Positions 27,527 to 36,565 of a DNA stretch of 64,000 bases are shown in pieces. The first letter of the stretch is position 1. The number at the start of each line of letters is the position of its first letter. The stretch spans positions 310,001-374,000 of the forward strand of contig NZ_BMFU01000003.1 of the NCBI RefSeq assembly GCF_014639235.1. Direction: 5' to 3'. The translations under genes and the position numbers were made by a program. Source of the stretch: Paenibacillus silvae (GTDB lineage Bacteria; Bacillota; Bacilli; Paenibacillales; Paenibacillaceae). The notes under the pieces were generated by a model. The model was not told the origin of the DNA and did no database searches. It worked only from the letters and a program-made list of their open reading frames with translations.

Positions 27527-27571
27527 AAAAAAAGTCCCTGCTCCTTCATATAGACGGTCGCTTGGGACATT
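27527..27571 (-). terminator. Intrinsic terminator after the DUF1963 gene
   Basis: On the - strand, GTCCCAAGC...GGGAC pairs around a partly structured loop and is followed by seven T. It ends the DUF1963 transcript. The rest of 27428-27652 shows nothing else. Confidence 0.65.
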
Positions 27572-27652
27572 TTGTTACATATTCTGAATATTTATTTACC
27601 TAATATATGGAATATAACAACTGATTGAGACTTAACATTTCCACGCGGCCAA

Positions 27653-28612
27653 TCAGCTTGAATAAATCAAGCAGCATGTACGTTCAAATTGACCAGCCTC
27701 CAGGTCAGCACCTCGAACGAAAAATTGAAGCTCACCGCAATCCAGCCAGTGAAAGCCGATGGCATCATGCGTATCTATTTTTAACAGCAGCAATGTATCC
27801 GACAGCTCTTCCCAAGTCCGTTCCTCATCGCCACCGTAGTGCGCTGTCAGCTTATTCATACAATCCTGCTCATCGCCATTGTAAGCCTCACCGAGCTCGA
27901 TATAACTTAATGCCTGATGCTCTGCATCGGGATGCTGCCCCTCAGGGTAACCAAACATACCACCCCAGTTCAGCGGGCTTGGATGATTCCAATCCGATTC
28001 AAATTCCAGATAACGGTCAAACAAACCGCCCTCGGCAGCTTCAACAGCAGCCTCTTCCCCGGATTCAATCGCTGGAACGGCTTGCCGCTCATTTAATGCC
28101 GCCCCATCTATATACGGATATGTAGGAACTTCAAGGTTAGGCAATACCGTAACGGAATGAGCTACCGTCGGTTCCCCCCCCAGCGCAGTGTCCCTTTCAG
28201 GCTCGCGTCTCACTAAATGATGCGTTGAAGGTTCATAAATCACCTGATGTTCAATCGGGTAGCCAGCTTGCACCTCGCCAATGAAAAAGTACAGCATGCC
28301 CCGCTCCGGCAGCGTTCCGCGTCCGTCATTCGGCGTGTATGGAGTCAGATCCACCATATTCAGCTGGGCCAGAAAAGTCATCGGCACCCCGTTCTCTGTA
28401 AGCGGCCAGTCCAGATCCTCCGGCAGATCAGGGTGCCCGCCTACACGCGAATTGCCTGTTCTGCGATATTGATCCGTTGTGGATACATCCAGACGAATAC
28501 CCCAGCGTCCAGCATCCAGCACCAGATCGGCAACAGCACCGAGACCGTATTCTTCTTCGAGGGTTTTACGAGCTTTTCTAGTCAGACGTTCACATTGTTC
28601 CGGCTTAATCAT
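27653..28612 (-). CDS. DUF1963 protein (YwqG-like)
   Basis: 319 residues with GGGAGG upstream. The blocks SRVGGHPDLPEDLDWP, PMTFLAQLNMVDL, GMLYFFIGE and HPDAEHQALSYIELGE match DUF1963/YwqG proteins. There is no signal peptide. Functions are largely unknown. It is monocistronic. Confidence 0.87.
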   Translation of the reverse strand: MIKPEQCERLTRKARKTLEEEYGLGAVADLVLDAGRWGIRLDVSTTDQYRRTGNSRVGGHPDLPEDLDWPLTENGVPMTFLAQLNMVDLTPYTPNDGRGTLPERGMLYFFIGEVQAGYPIEHQVIYEPSTHHLVRREPERDTALGGEPTVAHSVTVLPNLEVPTYPYIDGAALNERQAVPAIESGEEAAVEAAEGGLFDRYLEFESDWNHPSPLNWGGMFGYPEGQHPDAEHQALSYIELGEAYNGDEQDCMNKLTAHYGGDEERTWEELSDTLLLLKIDTHDAIGFHWLDCGELQFFVRGADLEAGQFERTCCLIYSS

Positions 28613-28713
28613 ATAGATCCTCCCTTTTTGACGTTACACCTATGCTGAGACTTATTCACGCTCACACCTGTATATTCTTCCGCCTTGTCTTTTTTCCCTG
28701 CTTTCTTGTGTAA

Positions 28714-28744
28714 AAAAGAGGCCGACTCCGTCAGCCCCTCTCTC
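28714..28744 (-). terminator. Intrinsic terminator of the amt operon
   Basis: On the - strand, GAGGGGCTGAC pairs with GTCGGCCTC and is followed by TTTTTT, just after the amt stop codon. Confidence 0.8.
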
Positions 28745-28758
28745 TTCATATACTTATG

Positions 28759-30048
28759 TTATCGATTTGAATCAGGGAATTTCTCCTGGTACGCAAGTAT
28801 ATGCTCCTCACCATCCAGAAACTCATGCGACTGGTGGGCAGCCATCACCCCGTGATAACTGATATCCAGACCCAGTTCCTCCTCTTCCTCTGTGGAGCGG
28901 ACAGGAACAAGCTTGCCAATCAGCTTGAGTCCAAACCAGGTCATCGCAAACCCCCACAGCACCAGTGCAGTCAGACCCAGCACCTGAACACCAAGCAGCT
29001 TCCAGCCGCCGCCCATGAACAGCCCGCCATCCGTCGCGAACAGCCCTACTGCGATTGTTCCCCACATTCCCGAGACGGCATGTACAGGGAAGGCGCCGAC
29101 CGGATCATCAATCCGCATGCGATCCAGCCAGCTGGTGGCAGCCATCATCAGCAGACCGGAGACGGCGCCGATGAATATCGCAGCCAGATCACCTACAAAA
29201 GCACATCCAGCCGTGATGCCTACCAATCCCGCAAGTGAACCATTAATGACAGATGGCGCATCCGAACGATTAAAGCGGAACAACGTGTACAGCAGCGTAG
29301 CCGCACCACCCGCAGCTGCAGACAGCATCGTCACGATGGCTATGTGACCGATTCTGACATCTGTGGCACTCAAGGTACTTCCCGCATTAAACCCGAACCA
29401 TCCGAACCACAGCAGGAAAGCACCGACCGATGCCAGCGGCAGATTGCTTGGAAGTGCGATTGCACTCACACCAAGCGGTGTGTATTTGCCTTTGCGGGGC
29501 CCGATAATAATCGCAGCGGCCAGCGCAGAGAAGCCTCCCAGAGCATGGATGACTGCTGATCCTGCAAAATCCTGCATGCCCAGCTGACTGAGCCAGCCAC
29601 CGCCCCATGCCCAGTGCCCGCCAATCGGATAGATAATCGCTGTCATCAGGATGATATAGAGCAGATATGCTCGAAAATTGATCCGCTCCGCTACCGCACC
29701 GGACACAATCGATATAACAGCTATCGTAAACGCGGCCTGGAACAGCCAGAACGTTTCCAGCGATACCGGCACATCCAGATGGGAAAGATCTCCGTTCAGG
29801 AAAAATCCTGTTACACCTACGAAACCACCTGCATCCGAACCGTACATCAATCCAAACCCGATGGTGTAAAACAATAATGTACCGATTGTAATATCGGCAA
29901 ACACCTTCATAATGATGTTCACACTGTTTTTATATCGGACAAACCCGGCCTCCAGCAGGGCAAATCCGCCCTCCATTAACAAGATCATCGCTGCACTGAG
30001 TACAACCCAGACGGTGTCGATCCCGGAGCTTAACGTCTCCAAAGTCAT
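28759..30048 (-). CDS. amt: Ammonium transporter
   Basis: 429 residues with eleven hydrophobic segments. The N-terminus AAMILLMEGGFALLEAGFVR and the blocks FALTEAGFVR-like, GGHWAWGGGWLSQLG, GFSALAAAIIIGPR and DPVGAFPVHAVSGMWGT are characteristic of Amt/NrgA. It conducts ammonium across the membrane as a trimer. It overlaps the preceding coiled-coil gene (ATGA). No PII protein (glnK/nrgB) follows, as it normally would; a terminator is next. Confidence 0.95.
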   Translation of the reverse strand: MTLETLSSGIDTVWVVLSAAMILLMEGGFALLEAGFVRYKNSVNIIMKVFADITIGTLLFYTIGFGLMYGSDAGGFVGVTGFFLNGDLSHLDVPVSLETFWLFQAAFTIAVISIVSGAVAERINFRAYLLYIILMTAIIYPIGGHWAWGGGWLSQLGMQDFAGSAVIHALGGFSALAAAIIIGPRKGKYTPLGVSAIALPSNLPLASVGAFLLWFGWFGFNAGSTLSATDVRIGHIAIVTMLSAAAGGAATLLYTLFRFNRSDAPSVINGSLAGLVGITAGCAFVGDLAAIFIGAVSGLLMMAATSWLDRMRIDDPVGAFPVHAVSGMWGTIAVGLFATDGGLFMGGGWKLLGVQVLGLTALVLWGFAMTWFGLKLIGKLVPVRSTEEEEELGLDISYHGVMAAHQSHEFLDGEEHILAYQEKFPDSNR

Positions 30049-30464
30049 GCCTGCACATCCTCCGTTTCACTAAGCTGTCTGATCTCGCGAATCGTCTCAG
30101 GTGTAAGCACGAGCTCTTCCTGATGATGCTGTTCAGCGAGTTGAATGCGTTCCACAATCAGATCCAGTTCACGAATGCGTCTGCGAATCTGCTCCATCTT
30201 GCGAAAACGTTCCTTCACCTGCACCATATATTCCACCGCCTGGTGGTGAGAAGCCGGACGCCCTGCAAACCATTTGCGTACAGGCGACAAGGACTGGTAC
30301 GCCACTTCCTCGGCTCGCCGCTTCTGTTCAAACTGTTCAATCTTCTGCTTGAGTGTGTCAATCTCATTTTCTTTTTTGACCTTCAACCGTTCGATAAGGT
30401 ACAATAAATCGGACGATGATATTTGCAATGCAGTATGGTGATACACCTCGTCGATTACTAACAT
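30045..30464 (-). CDS. Coiled-coil protein co-translated with amt
   Basis: 139 residues, mostly charged helix (about residues 25-125, for example LKVKKENEIDTLKQKIEQFE and KMEQIRRRIRELDLIVERIQ), predicted as two coiled coils around a PVRKWFAGRP break. There is no membrane segment. It is the first gene of the operon: its own sigma-A promoter is upstream and its stop overlaps the amt start. It occupies a place where a PII-type regulator might be expected, but it shows no PII features. Function unknown. Confidence 0.75.
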   Translation of the reverse strand: MLVIDEVYHHTALQISSSDLLYLIERLKVKKENEIDTLKQKIEQFEQKRRAEEVAYQSLSPVRKWFAGRPASHHQAVEYMVQVKERFRKMEQIRRRIRELDLIVERIQLAEQHHQEELVLTPETIREIRQLSETEDVQA

Positions 30465-30505
30465 ATCATGTCAGGACTCCTTACATATCAAGTTACTTGT
30501 TACCG

Positions 30506-30534
30506 ATTATAGTTTGCCGGGGGGTGCCCGTCAA
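30506..30534 (-). promoter_or_regulatory. Sigma-A promoter of the coiled-coil/amt operon
   Basis: Reading the - strand, TTGACG (30534-30529) and TATAAT (30511-30506) are separated by exactly 17 bp. The spacer is C-rich (six C in a row). Confidence 0.85.
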
Positions 30535-30574
30535 TCTTTTTTTCGTTTTACAGACGACGATGTATACGATTCAG

Positions 30575-30601
30575 CATACCCAATTCAAGGGTATGTTTTT
30601 T
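30575..30601 (+). terminator. Terminator-like hairpin with no gene upstream
   Basis: CATACCC (30575-30581) pairs with GGGTATG (30589-30595), followed by six T on the + strand only. No + strand gene precedes it; the region upstream is the promoter area of the - strand amt operon. It may end a small RNA. Confidence 0.6.
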
Positions 30602-30758
30602 GTTTTCTCCCAAAATTCATCTAACAAGAGGAACTATAGGTGTAGTTCGCATTTACCCCTTCTATGCTCTATGCTGATTAAACAGGACTACATATGTTTC
30701 ATTGGACATATAAAGACCGCAATGTTATTGTAATAAACCTATAGAGAGGATGTTAACG

Positions 30759-31250
30759 ATGTTTGAACGTAATGACGAAATACGCAATCAAATCTGGGAG
30801 GCTGTCTCTGGATTAGATGAAGATCAATTGAATCAGAAGCCTTCACCCGAACAATGGAGCATTATACAAGTGCTGCGGCACTTGAATCTTATGGAAAATG
30901 TAATCACCAAGCAAGCTCGTCTTGCATTGGAAAAAGAACAAAATGTGTCCATTGAGAAAAAACCTTATGAAATGTCTCTGGACCGCAGCCGATCCGTTGA
31001 AGCCCCTCCTCATGTGCAGCCACCAACTGACCCTGAGGCACTTTCGGATATTCGCAACGATCTGGCTGCGTCTCATCGCGCACTAGAGCAGCTTGCACAG
31101 GAGCATGATGTTGCCCTTCTACGTAGCAAGTCGTTCCCGCACCCGGCTTTCGGTGAGATGGATCTTGCGCAATGGGTCGATTTTACAAGCTATCATGAGG
31201 AGCGCCATCTGGGACAGATTCTGGAGATCAAGCAGCAGCTTGGCTTGTGA
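30759..31250 (+). CDS. DinB family protein (DinB_2 type)
   Basis: 163 residues. AGAGAGGA fits the ATG at 30759; an ATG at 30750 is too close to it. Motifs: SIIQVLRHLNLMENVI, HPAFGEMDLAQWVDF and SYHEERHLGQILEIKQQ with likely metal-binding histidines. The family includes damage-inducible and thiol-transferase proteins. It is not close in sequence to the DinB protein at 26960. It ends at a shared terminator. Confidence 0.87.
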   Translation: MFERNDEIRNQIWEAVSGLDEDQLNQKPSPEQWSIIQVLRHLNLMENVITKQARLALEKEQNVSIEKKPYEMSLDRSRSVEAPPHVQPPTDPEALSDIRNDLAASHRALEQLAQEHDVALLRSKSFPHPAFGEMDLAQWVDFTSYHEERHLGQILEIKQQLGL

Positions 31251-31265
31251 TACCATAAAACGAAC

Positions 31266-31308
31266 AAAACCTCCGCAAGCCACGTCATCGTGGATACGGA
31301 GGTTTTCC
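31266..31308. terminator. Bidirectional intrinsic terminator
   Basis: AAAACCTCCG/CGGAGGTTTT outer stem with an inner CCACG-TCAT-CGTGG hairpin. T-tracts on both sides suit the converging DinB (+) and GNAT (-) genes. Confidence 0.88.
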
Positions 31309-31344
31309 TATATTTACGTTGAAGCCGCAGGCACGCGGCTCCAG

Positions 31345-31848
31345 TCAGATTTTTTTACCCAGAATGACCAAATCCCGATTCACACCGTCCAGCACAGCCA
31401 CCTCGGGATAGAATCCCCACTGTTCAAAGCCATGCTTGCGTAATAGACCCAGACTCGGCTCATTGTGCCCGAACACAAAACCAAGAATCGTCGTTACCCC
31501 CAGTGCAGGACAAGCGTCAAACACCGTCTTTAGCAACCGGCCTCCTGCGCCGATCCCCCGGCAATGCTGATCCACATACACACTCACTTCTACCGTGCCA
31601 TTGTAAGCAGGACGCCCATAAAATGAACTCAGACTGGCCCATGCCATAACCTGCCCATCCAGCTTCATTACCCACAATGGACGACGATCCGGCGAATGCT
31701 CATTGAACCATGGCAGGCGCTGCTCTACCGTCACCGGCTCCAGATCTGCCGTTACCATACGGCTTTCGATCGTAGAATTATAAATGGCTACAATACCTGG
31801 CAAGTCTTCAAGACGCGCGTATTCAATCTGCACCTTTTCCAGTTCCAT
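31345..31848 (-). CDS. GNAT N-acetyltransferase, phosphinothricin-acetyltransferase-like
   Basis: 167 residues with GGAGG upstream. IRYARLEDL-like N-terminus (IEYARLEDLPGIVAIYN), acetyl-CoA loop HCRGIGAGGRLLKTV and the late block GFEQWGFYPEVAVLDG resemble the Pat/MnaT subfamily, which acetylates phosphinothricin, methionine sulfoximine or related amino acids. It is monocistronic. Confidence 0.88.
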   Translation of the reverse strand: MELEKVQIEYARLEDLPGIVAIYNSTIESRMVTADLEPVTVEQRLPWFNEHSPDRRPLWVMKLDGQVMAWASLSSFYGRPAYNGTVEVSVYVDQHCRGIGAGGRLLKTVFDACPALGVTTILGFVFGHNEPSLGLLRKHGFEQWGFYPEVAVLDGVNRDLVILGKKI

Positions 31849-31869
31849 TCCGATTCCTCCATTAACGTT

Positions 31870-32092
31870 TATAAGTTGAACTAAAAGATTTTACACAGTC
31901 CACTCCGATGACAGAACAACCTGGAGAGTAGCGGTTATCCCCAGATTTTTTCGATTCAATAAAGGGAAAAATCCGTGATAAAGGCGAAGCTTATGCTTCC
32001 GATGTAGCTTTCTTGCAGAAAGCTTTTAGCTCCGCTTTTTCAGGTTTTTTCTTTCCTCTCCGTTCACGTGTAAATGAATAGTTCAACTTATA
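31870..32092 (+). mobile_element. MITE-like inverted-repeat element, copy 2
   Basis: 223 bp bounded by perfect 14-bp terminal inverted repeats TATAAGTTGAACTA (31870-31883) and TAGTTCAACTTATA (32079-32092); TA at both ends is consistent with a TA target duplication. It is nearly identical to copy 3 at 39631. Inside are a second, nested repeat (TTTACAC/GTGTAAA) and a hairpin AGCTTTC/GAAAGCT. No open reading frame of note. Confidence 0.82.
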
Positions 32093-32188
32093 TCGTCCTA
32101 ATATTATTATACGCCCAGTTCATAGCTTTAATATAAAGGCTATTATAATGGAAAACGGAAGCTGGCGTACAGCATGTAGAATATCCCG

Positions 32189-32211
32189 ACATCCCAACAT
32201 CCCAACATCCA
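32189..32211. repeat. Short tandem ACATCCCA repeats
   Basis: Two perfect and one partial 8-bp ACATCCCA units in tandem, in the spacer between the MITE-like element and the M23 gene. Confidence 0.7.
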
Positions 32212-32243
32212 ATGAATCTGTAAAATGATAACCCTTGTCCAGA

Positions 32244-33299
32244 TTACTCCGGCAATCCCTGAACGGCATTGCCCCGCGTCAACTCCTGGCTCTGATCAGC
32301 CCAGCGAATATTGAGCGAACGCGAAGTGAACAGGTCTGGACCATCGGATACCTGAAAGTGCAAATGAGCTTCACTGGAGTTGCCCGAATTACCTAAATCA
32401 CCGATGTGATCACCCTGCTTGACTTTATCCCCTTTTTTCACGGCTACACTGCCTTTTTTGATATGTCCAGTAATGCTATATTCCTTATTGCCATGGTCAA
32501 TCACGACATAGTTCCCCGCCGGTTCTTCCGGATTCATCACACCAGGCACATTATCCTCGATATCATTTTTGATCTCCACTACCGTACCATCCGCAGCAGC
32601 ATAGAGGGGCTGACCAAAGGCATAATAGTTGGCATTATCCTTGGCATCGCCCTGATAACTCGCTCCGTCTTTCGTTTGAACAATATCCAGTGCATAGCGC
32701 TGTGTTTCATGCTCGTAATGATAATTTTCCATAACACTATGACCTCCCCAGAAGACATACATCTCTCCTTTCATCGGGAACTGAAACTCGGTCTTGGTCA
32801 GCTTGTTGTCTGTATCGGGATGTGCTTCCAGTGGAGTTATGCTCAAACCGCCAATCTGATGATCTTCTGTAAAATAAGCGCGGATGCCCTTGGTTCCTGT
32901 ATCATCTGTCCACGCATATTCCGTCAACCCGTTCATCTCAGCATCGACCACTTGCTTCCACGACTTCACTCCTTTCAAAAAGCTGTCGGCAGACGCCTTG
33001 AAATCTTCCAAGGATACAGCTTGCTTCATATCAGGAGTAAACTGATTATAAATTGCATCTTTAGAGCCCTTCGTCAATGTATCAATGAGATTGTCCGGTG
33101 TTACCTGTTGATCTGTCGAACCCGCATTTTGTTCATTGCTTGAGGTGTCACCGTTTTCCTTTTGACCCGTCACCTGTTCTGTAGCTTGCTTTTCAGCCTG
33201 CTCTGCTTCGTCGGAGGTAATTTTGTTACTTGTACAAGCAGAGAGTACAGCAAATGCTGTCACCGTCAGGAGCAGCAGTTTCCATTTCTTATTCATCAT
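32244..33299 (-). CDS. M23 family metallopeptidase lipoprotein
   Basis: 351 residues. A lipoprotein signal ends in the lipobox LSAC (about residue 21). After an S/E/Q-rich linker comes a DUF3887-like domain (about 70-160, IDTLTKGSKDAIYNQF), then a LytM/M23 domain with GDLGNSGNSSEAHLHFQ, where HLH supplies zinc ligands. The first metal motif reads QRYALDI, a variant in which the usual His of H-x3-D is not obvious. It is expected to cut or bind peptidoglycan crosslinks at the cell surface. It is divergent from a two-component system across a 219-bp gap, suggesting regulation by it. Confidence 0.88.
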   Translation of the reverse strand: MMNKKWKLLLLTVTAFAVLSACTSNKITSDEAEQAEKQATEQVTGQKENGDTSSNEQNAGSTDQQVTPDNLIDTLTKGSKDAIYNQFTPDMKQAVSLEDFKASADSFLKGVKSWKQVVDAEMNGLTEYAWTDDTGTKGIRAYFTEDHQIGGLSITPLEAHPDTDNKLTKTEFQFPMKGEMYVFWGGHSVMENYHYEHETQRYALDIVQTKDGASYQGDAKDNANYYAFGQPLYAAADGTVVEIKNDIEDNVPGVMNPEEPAGNYVVIDHGNKEYSITGHIKKGSVAVKKGDKVKQGDHIGDLGNSGNSSEAHLHFQVSDGPDLFTSRSLNIRWADQSQELTRGNAVQGLPE

Positions 33300-33518
33300 T
33301 CAACACCCTTTCTGTTTATCTTTTCTTTCTTCTGTCAAATCTACATCATGAGTCTTATGCTTCGTCTAACCCTCACTTACATCTAGTTAAATTTATCGCC
33401 AGACTTTAAACGTCATAATTAAGGTTCTGTTAAGACAACAACTATTCCAAGCTGTCTCAAGAATGATATGATATGAACAATATACTGAAAAGGAAATACA
33501 AGGGGGCAGTTTAACACC

Positions 33519-34289
33519 ATGGATCACGTCTCGCTGCTGCTTGTTGATGATGAACAAGCGATTCTGCATATGCTCAAAACCGTGCTGCTCAAAGAACAGT
33601 TTCTCGATATCGACACGGTGACTACAGGCGAAGCTGCACTCGAGGCCTGCAGCAATAAAACGTATCATTGCATCGTGCTTGATATCATGCTTCCAGGCAG
33701 AAGCGGCCTGGAAATATGTCCTTTTCTACGGCAAATTACGGATGCACCTATTCTGTTTCTGACCGCCAAAACAACAGACTATGACAAGCTTACAGGCTTC
33801 GCCGTTGGCGGTGATGATTATGTCGTCAAACCATTTAATCCGCTTGAGGTGGTCGCACGCATCAAATCGCTGCTGAATCGTTACCTGCCTTCCAAAGCGA
33901 CAGCGTTTCAACAGCAACAACAAAGCATTTCGTCACACGTAAATACGTCATCTACCGACCTTTCGCAAGGCGTTTATGATTTTGGACGATTCCAAGTGTT
34001 TGAACTTGCTGGAGAGCTCCGCGTTCAAGGACAGACTGTAACCTGTCCGGCACTGGTGTTCCAGTTGCTGCTCTTTTTCTGCAAACATCCGAACCGTATC
34101 TTCACCAAGTCTGAACTGTATGAACGCGTGTGGGGCTCAGAAGCGATTAGCGACGACAACACGGTTATGGTGCACATCCATCGCATTCGGGAACGCATTG
34201 AAGCAGACCCTTCCAATCCGGCTTTTCTTGTTAATGTGCGCGGTCTGGGGTACAAACTGATCCAGCCTGGCAGCATGTCACGGACATGA
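33519..34289 (+). CDS. OmpR-family response regulator
   Basis: 256 residues with AAGGGGG upstream. The receiver has LLVDDEQ, the phospho-acceptor D55 (IVLDIMLPG), FLTAK and VVKPFNP. An unusually long Q/S/T-rich linker (about 125-148) precedes a winged-helix domain ending VRGLGYKLI. Its stop overlaps the start of the kinase gene (ATGA). It is divergent from the M23 lipoprotein gene. Confidence 0.92.
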   Translation: MDHVSLLLVDDEQAILHMLKTVLLKEQFLDIDTVTTGEAALEACSNKTYHCIVLDIMLPGRSGLEICPFLRQITDAPILFLTAKTTDYDKLTGFAVGGDDYVVKPFNPLEVVARIKSLLNRYLPSKATAFQQQQQSISSHVNTSSTDLSQGVYDFGRFQVFELAGELRVQGQTVTCPALVFQLLLFFCKHPNRIFTKSELYERVWGSEAISDDNTVMVHIHRIRERIEADPSNPAFLVNVRGLGYKLIQPGSMSRT

Positions 34290-36049
34290 GTATTCGACGC
34301 AAGCTATTGACTCGATTCATCGGTATGCTTACGGGTACTGTGATTCTGATTATTTTGCTAGGATCACTTGCTACCATTTGGGTTTTGCAAAAAGTGAATG
34401 AAGTGAATATTGTAGATGACTTTGCAATTAACGGATTGGATCAGCTCATTAATTCAGCCGAGATCATGCCAGACAATACCATACGATATGATCCCGAACT
34501 ATTGAAGCAAGTCGATAAAAATCAGGGCTGGCTACAGGTGCTGGATGAAAAGGGATATGTCATTGATGACTACCACGTTCCTTCCGATGTACCCGATCAC
34601 TACAAGCCTGGCGAATTGATTGCCTACTCGCAAGGTGATAAAGTATTTCCATACCAGCTATCCATGCTGATCCGGGAGAAGGACGGGAAATATTTCACAT
34701 TGTTGTACGGAGAGAAAAATGTGGCACAATCCTTACTTGATGAAATCCGTCCAAAGCTTTCGTACGCCAGCGGCAAACTGACTGTGAAACCAGCGGAGCA
34801 AGAAACGATTCGAAAAGCAGATGCCTACATCCAGATATTGGACCCTTATGGAAAAGAAATCGACTCTTACAACAAACCGGCTGTTGGCGTGCCTAGCCAG
34901 TACAGTATCCAGGATCTCATTCTCCAAGTACGTTACCCGAATCGTTCAGGTATATCGGTCGCCACATGGTACGATAACCAGAACGAAACGACCTGGATGG
35001 TAAGTGTAAGGATTGATTCAACTGTCGTTGAGAAACAGAATCCATACGCTTTTATCCTTGAACCTGCGCTGGTCGTCTTGATCTTGTCCATCGTTGCGTT
35101 ACTGATTCTACTCGCTTTATGGTACGCTAATCGATTCGGCGCTCCGATGTTGCACATGCTTCAGTGGTTGCAACGTCTGGAGCAAGGGCAGTATGAGGAA
35201 CCAACTGGAGCATCAGGCATTCCGCGGAGCCAACGCCGCAATGGAAAATGGAAGCGTAAATATCAAGTGTATGGTGACGTACTCCACTCCATGCAAGCTT
35301 TGTCCCATACACTCAAGCAGGATGAGGATCTACGGAAACAAACGGATTCCCTTCGAGAGGAATGGATTGCTGGCATTACGCACGACCTCAAGACGCCTCT
35401 TTCCTCCATTCAGGGATACGCGCATATGCTCGAAACAGACAAATACACCTGGACGACCGAAGAGGTTCGAGAATTCGCAGGCATCATGATAGACAAATCG
35501 ATGTATATGGACAGGCTTGTAAATGACCTGGCGATGACCTACCGCTTGCGAAGTGGAGGATATCAACCCGAGGTCGTGAGAACTGACGTAAATACGCTGC
35601 TTTGTGATCTGGTGCTGCGAGCGGAACGCAACCCTGCTTACGGTGAAGGACGTATTTTGTTTCAACCTGCAAACGAGCCTGTATATGGACTGGTGCACAT
35701 TCCTTCTTTTGAACGAATCGTAGATAATCTCACGGCAAATGCTCTGCTTCATAACCCGCCCGACTCTATTCTGGTTGTCCGTGTGTATGCCGGTGAACAT
35801 GACGATGAATTTACAATCGAGTTTGCCGATAATGGACGAGGTATGAGTTCCGAGACCGTATGGAAGCTATTTGAACGTTATTATCGAGGTACGGACACAG
35901 GAACAAGTGACGTGGGATCAGGACTTGGCATGGCGGTTACCAGAGGCTTAATCGAGGCGATGAAAGGTCGAATTGAAGTGTTATCCAAACCTGGCGAAGG
36001 AACAACAATTCGATTGATCTGGATGCAAAGTACAGAGGAACGTAGTTAA
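34286..36049 (+). CDS. Sensor histidine kinase with large extracytoplasmic domain
   Basis: 587 residues. TM1 at about 12-35, an outside domain of about 215 residues with two similar PAS/dCache-like segments (QGWLQVLDEKGYVIDDY and DAYIQILDPYGKEIDSY, followed by V-x-S-x-Q/Y-type stretches), TM2 at about 258-280, a HAMP-like region, H-box H366 in AGITHDLKTPLSS, and ATPase boxes IVDNLTANALLHN, FADNGRGMS and GSGLGMAVTRG. It is translationally coupled to the response regulator. It probably senses an external ligand; the gene context points to the cell wall. Confidence 0.92.
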   Translation: MSIRRKLLTRFIGMLTGTVILIILLGSLATIWVLQKVNEVNIVDDFAINGLDQLINSAEIMPDNTIRYDPELLKQVDKNQGWLQVLDEKGYVIDDYHVPSDVPDHYKPGELIAYSQGDKVFPYQLSMLIREKDGKYFTLLYGEKNVAQSLLDEIRPKLSYASGKLTVKPAEQETIRKADAYIQILDPYGKEIDSYNKPAVGVPSQYSIQDLILQVRYPNRSGISVATWYDNQNETTWMVSVRIDSTVVEKQNPYAFILEPALVVLILSIVALLILLALWYANRFGAPMLHMLQWLQRLEQGQYEEPTGASGIPRSQRRNGKWKRKYQVYGDVLHSMQALSHTLKQDEDLRKQTDSLREEWIAGITHDLKTPLSSIQGYAHMLETDKYTWTTEEVREFAGIMIDKSMYMDRLVNDLAMTYRLRSGGYQPEVVRTDVNTLLCDLVLRAERNPAYGEGRILFQPANEPVYGLVHIPSFERIVDNLTANALLHNPPDSILVVRVYAGEHDDEFTIEFADNGRGMSSETVWKLFERYYRGTDTGTSDVGSGLGMAVTRGLIEAMKGRIEVLSKPGEGTTIRLIWMQSTEERS

Positions 36050-36069
36050 TCCGTATTTGGACATTCCAC

Positions 36070-36098
36070 TTGACCTTTCCATTTTCAGTCTATATAAT
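36070..36098 (+). promoter_or_regulatory. Sigma-A promoter of thrS
   Basis: TTGACC at 36070-36075 and TATAAT at 36093-36098 with a 17-bp spacer, about 460 bp upstream of the thrS start, followed by the T-box leader. Confidence 0.85.
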
Positions 36099-36199
36099 CG
36101 ACACTCAAGTAACACCTGTTCCAAATAGTAATATGAATGTTGAACATTTCTGGATCAACGTATCTGAATTTTTCCTTAAGAATTCGTTTCGCATGGTCC

Positions 36200-36531
36200 A
36201 TTCATATTTGGCAATGACCAGAGACATGATTTCGTTTGCGTGCTGCCCAGAGAGAGAAGGGATTGGTGAGACCTTCTTCAGCGAACGGACCGAAGTTACC
36301 CCTCTGCAGCCGTGGTCTCGAACCTCCGTTTAACTGCTGCCGCGCCTTCGCGGGATACCATGAGTCCAAACGGTCAGTAGAGTTCACCGCCTGATCCCCG
36401 TTAACGGATTCCAATGAGGGTTATGATGTTTCTATTCCCGGCGGCTGGCCGAGGATGGCTGCACCATAACCAAATTAGGGTGGAACCACGAGCCAAGCGC
36501 ACTCGTCCCTTTTCCGGGACGGGTGTTTTTT
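36200..36531 (+). promoter_or_regulatory. T-box riboswitch (threonine) with terminator
   Basis: The T-box sequence AGGGTGGAACCACG is at 36477-36490. Stem I appears bounded by GAGAC (36221-36225) and GTCTC (36315-36319) and contains CAGAGAGAGAAGG, the GGTG apical motif and a specifier region GAAGTTACC, where ACC (36298-36300) is the likely Thr codon. The competing terminator pairs ACTCGTCCC (36501-36509) with GGGACGGGT (36516-36524) before a T-run. Uncharged tRNA-Thr should allow read-through into thrS. Confidence 0.93.
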
Positions 36532-36565
36532 GCGCTTCCATCACACATATTGGAGAGTGGTTCAC

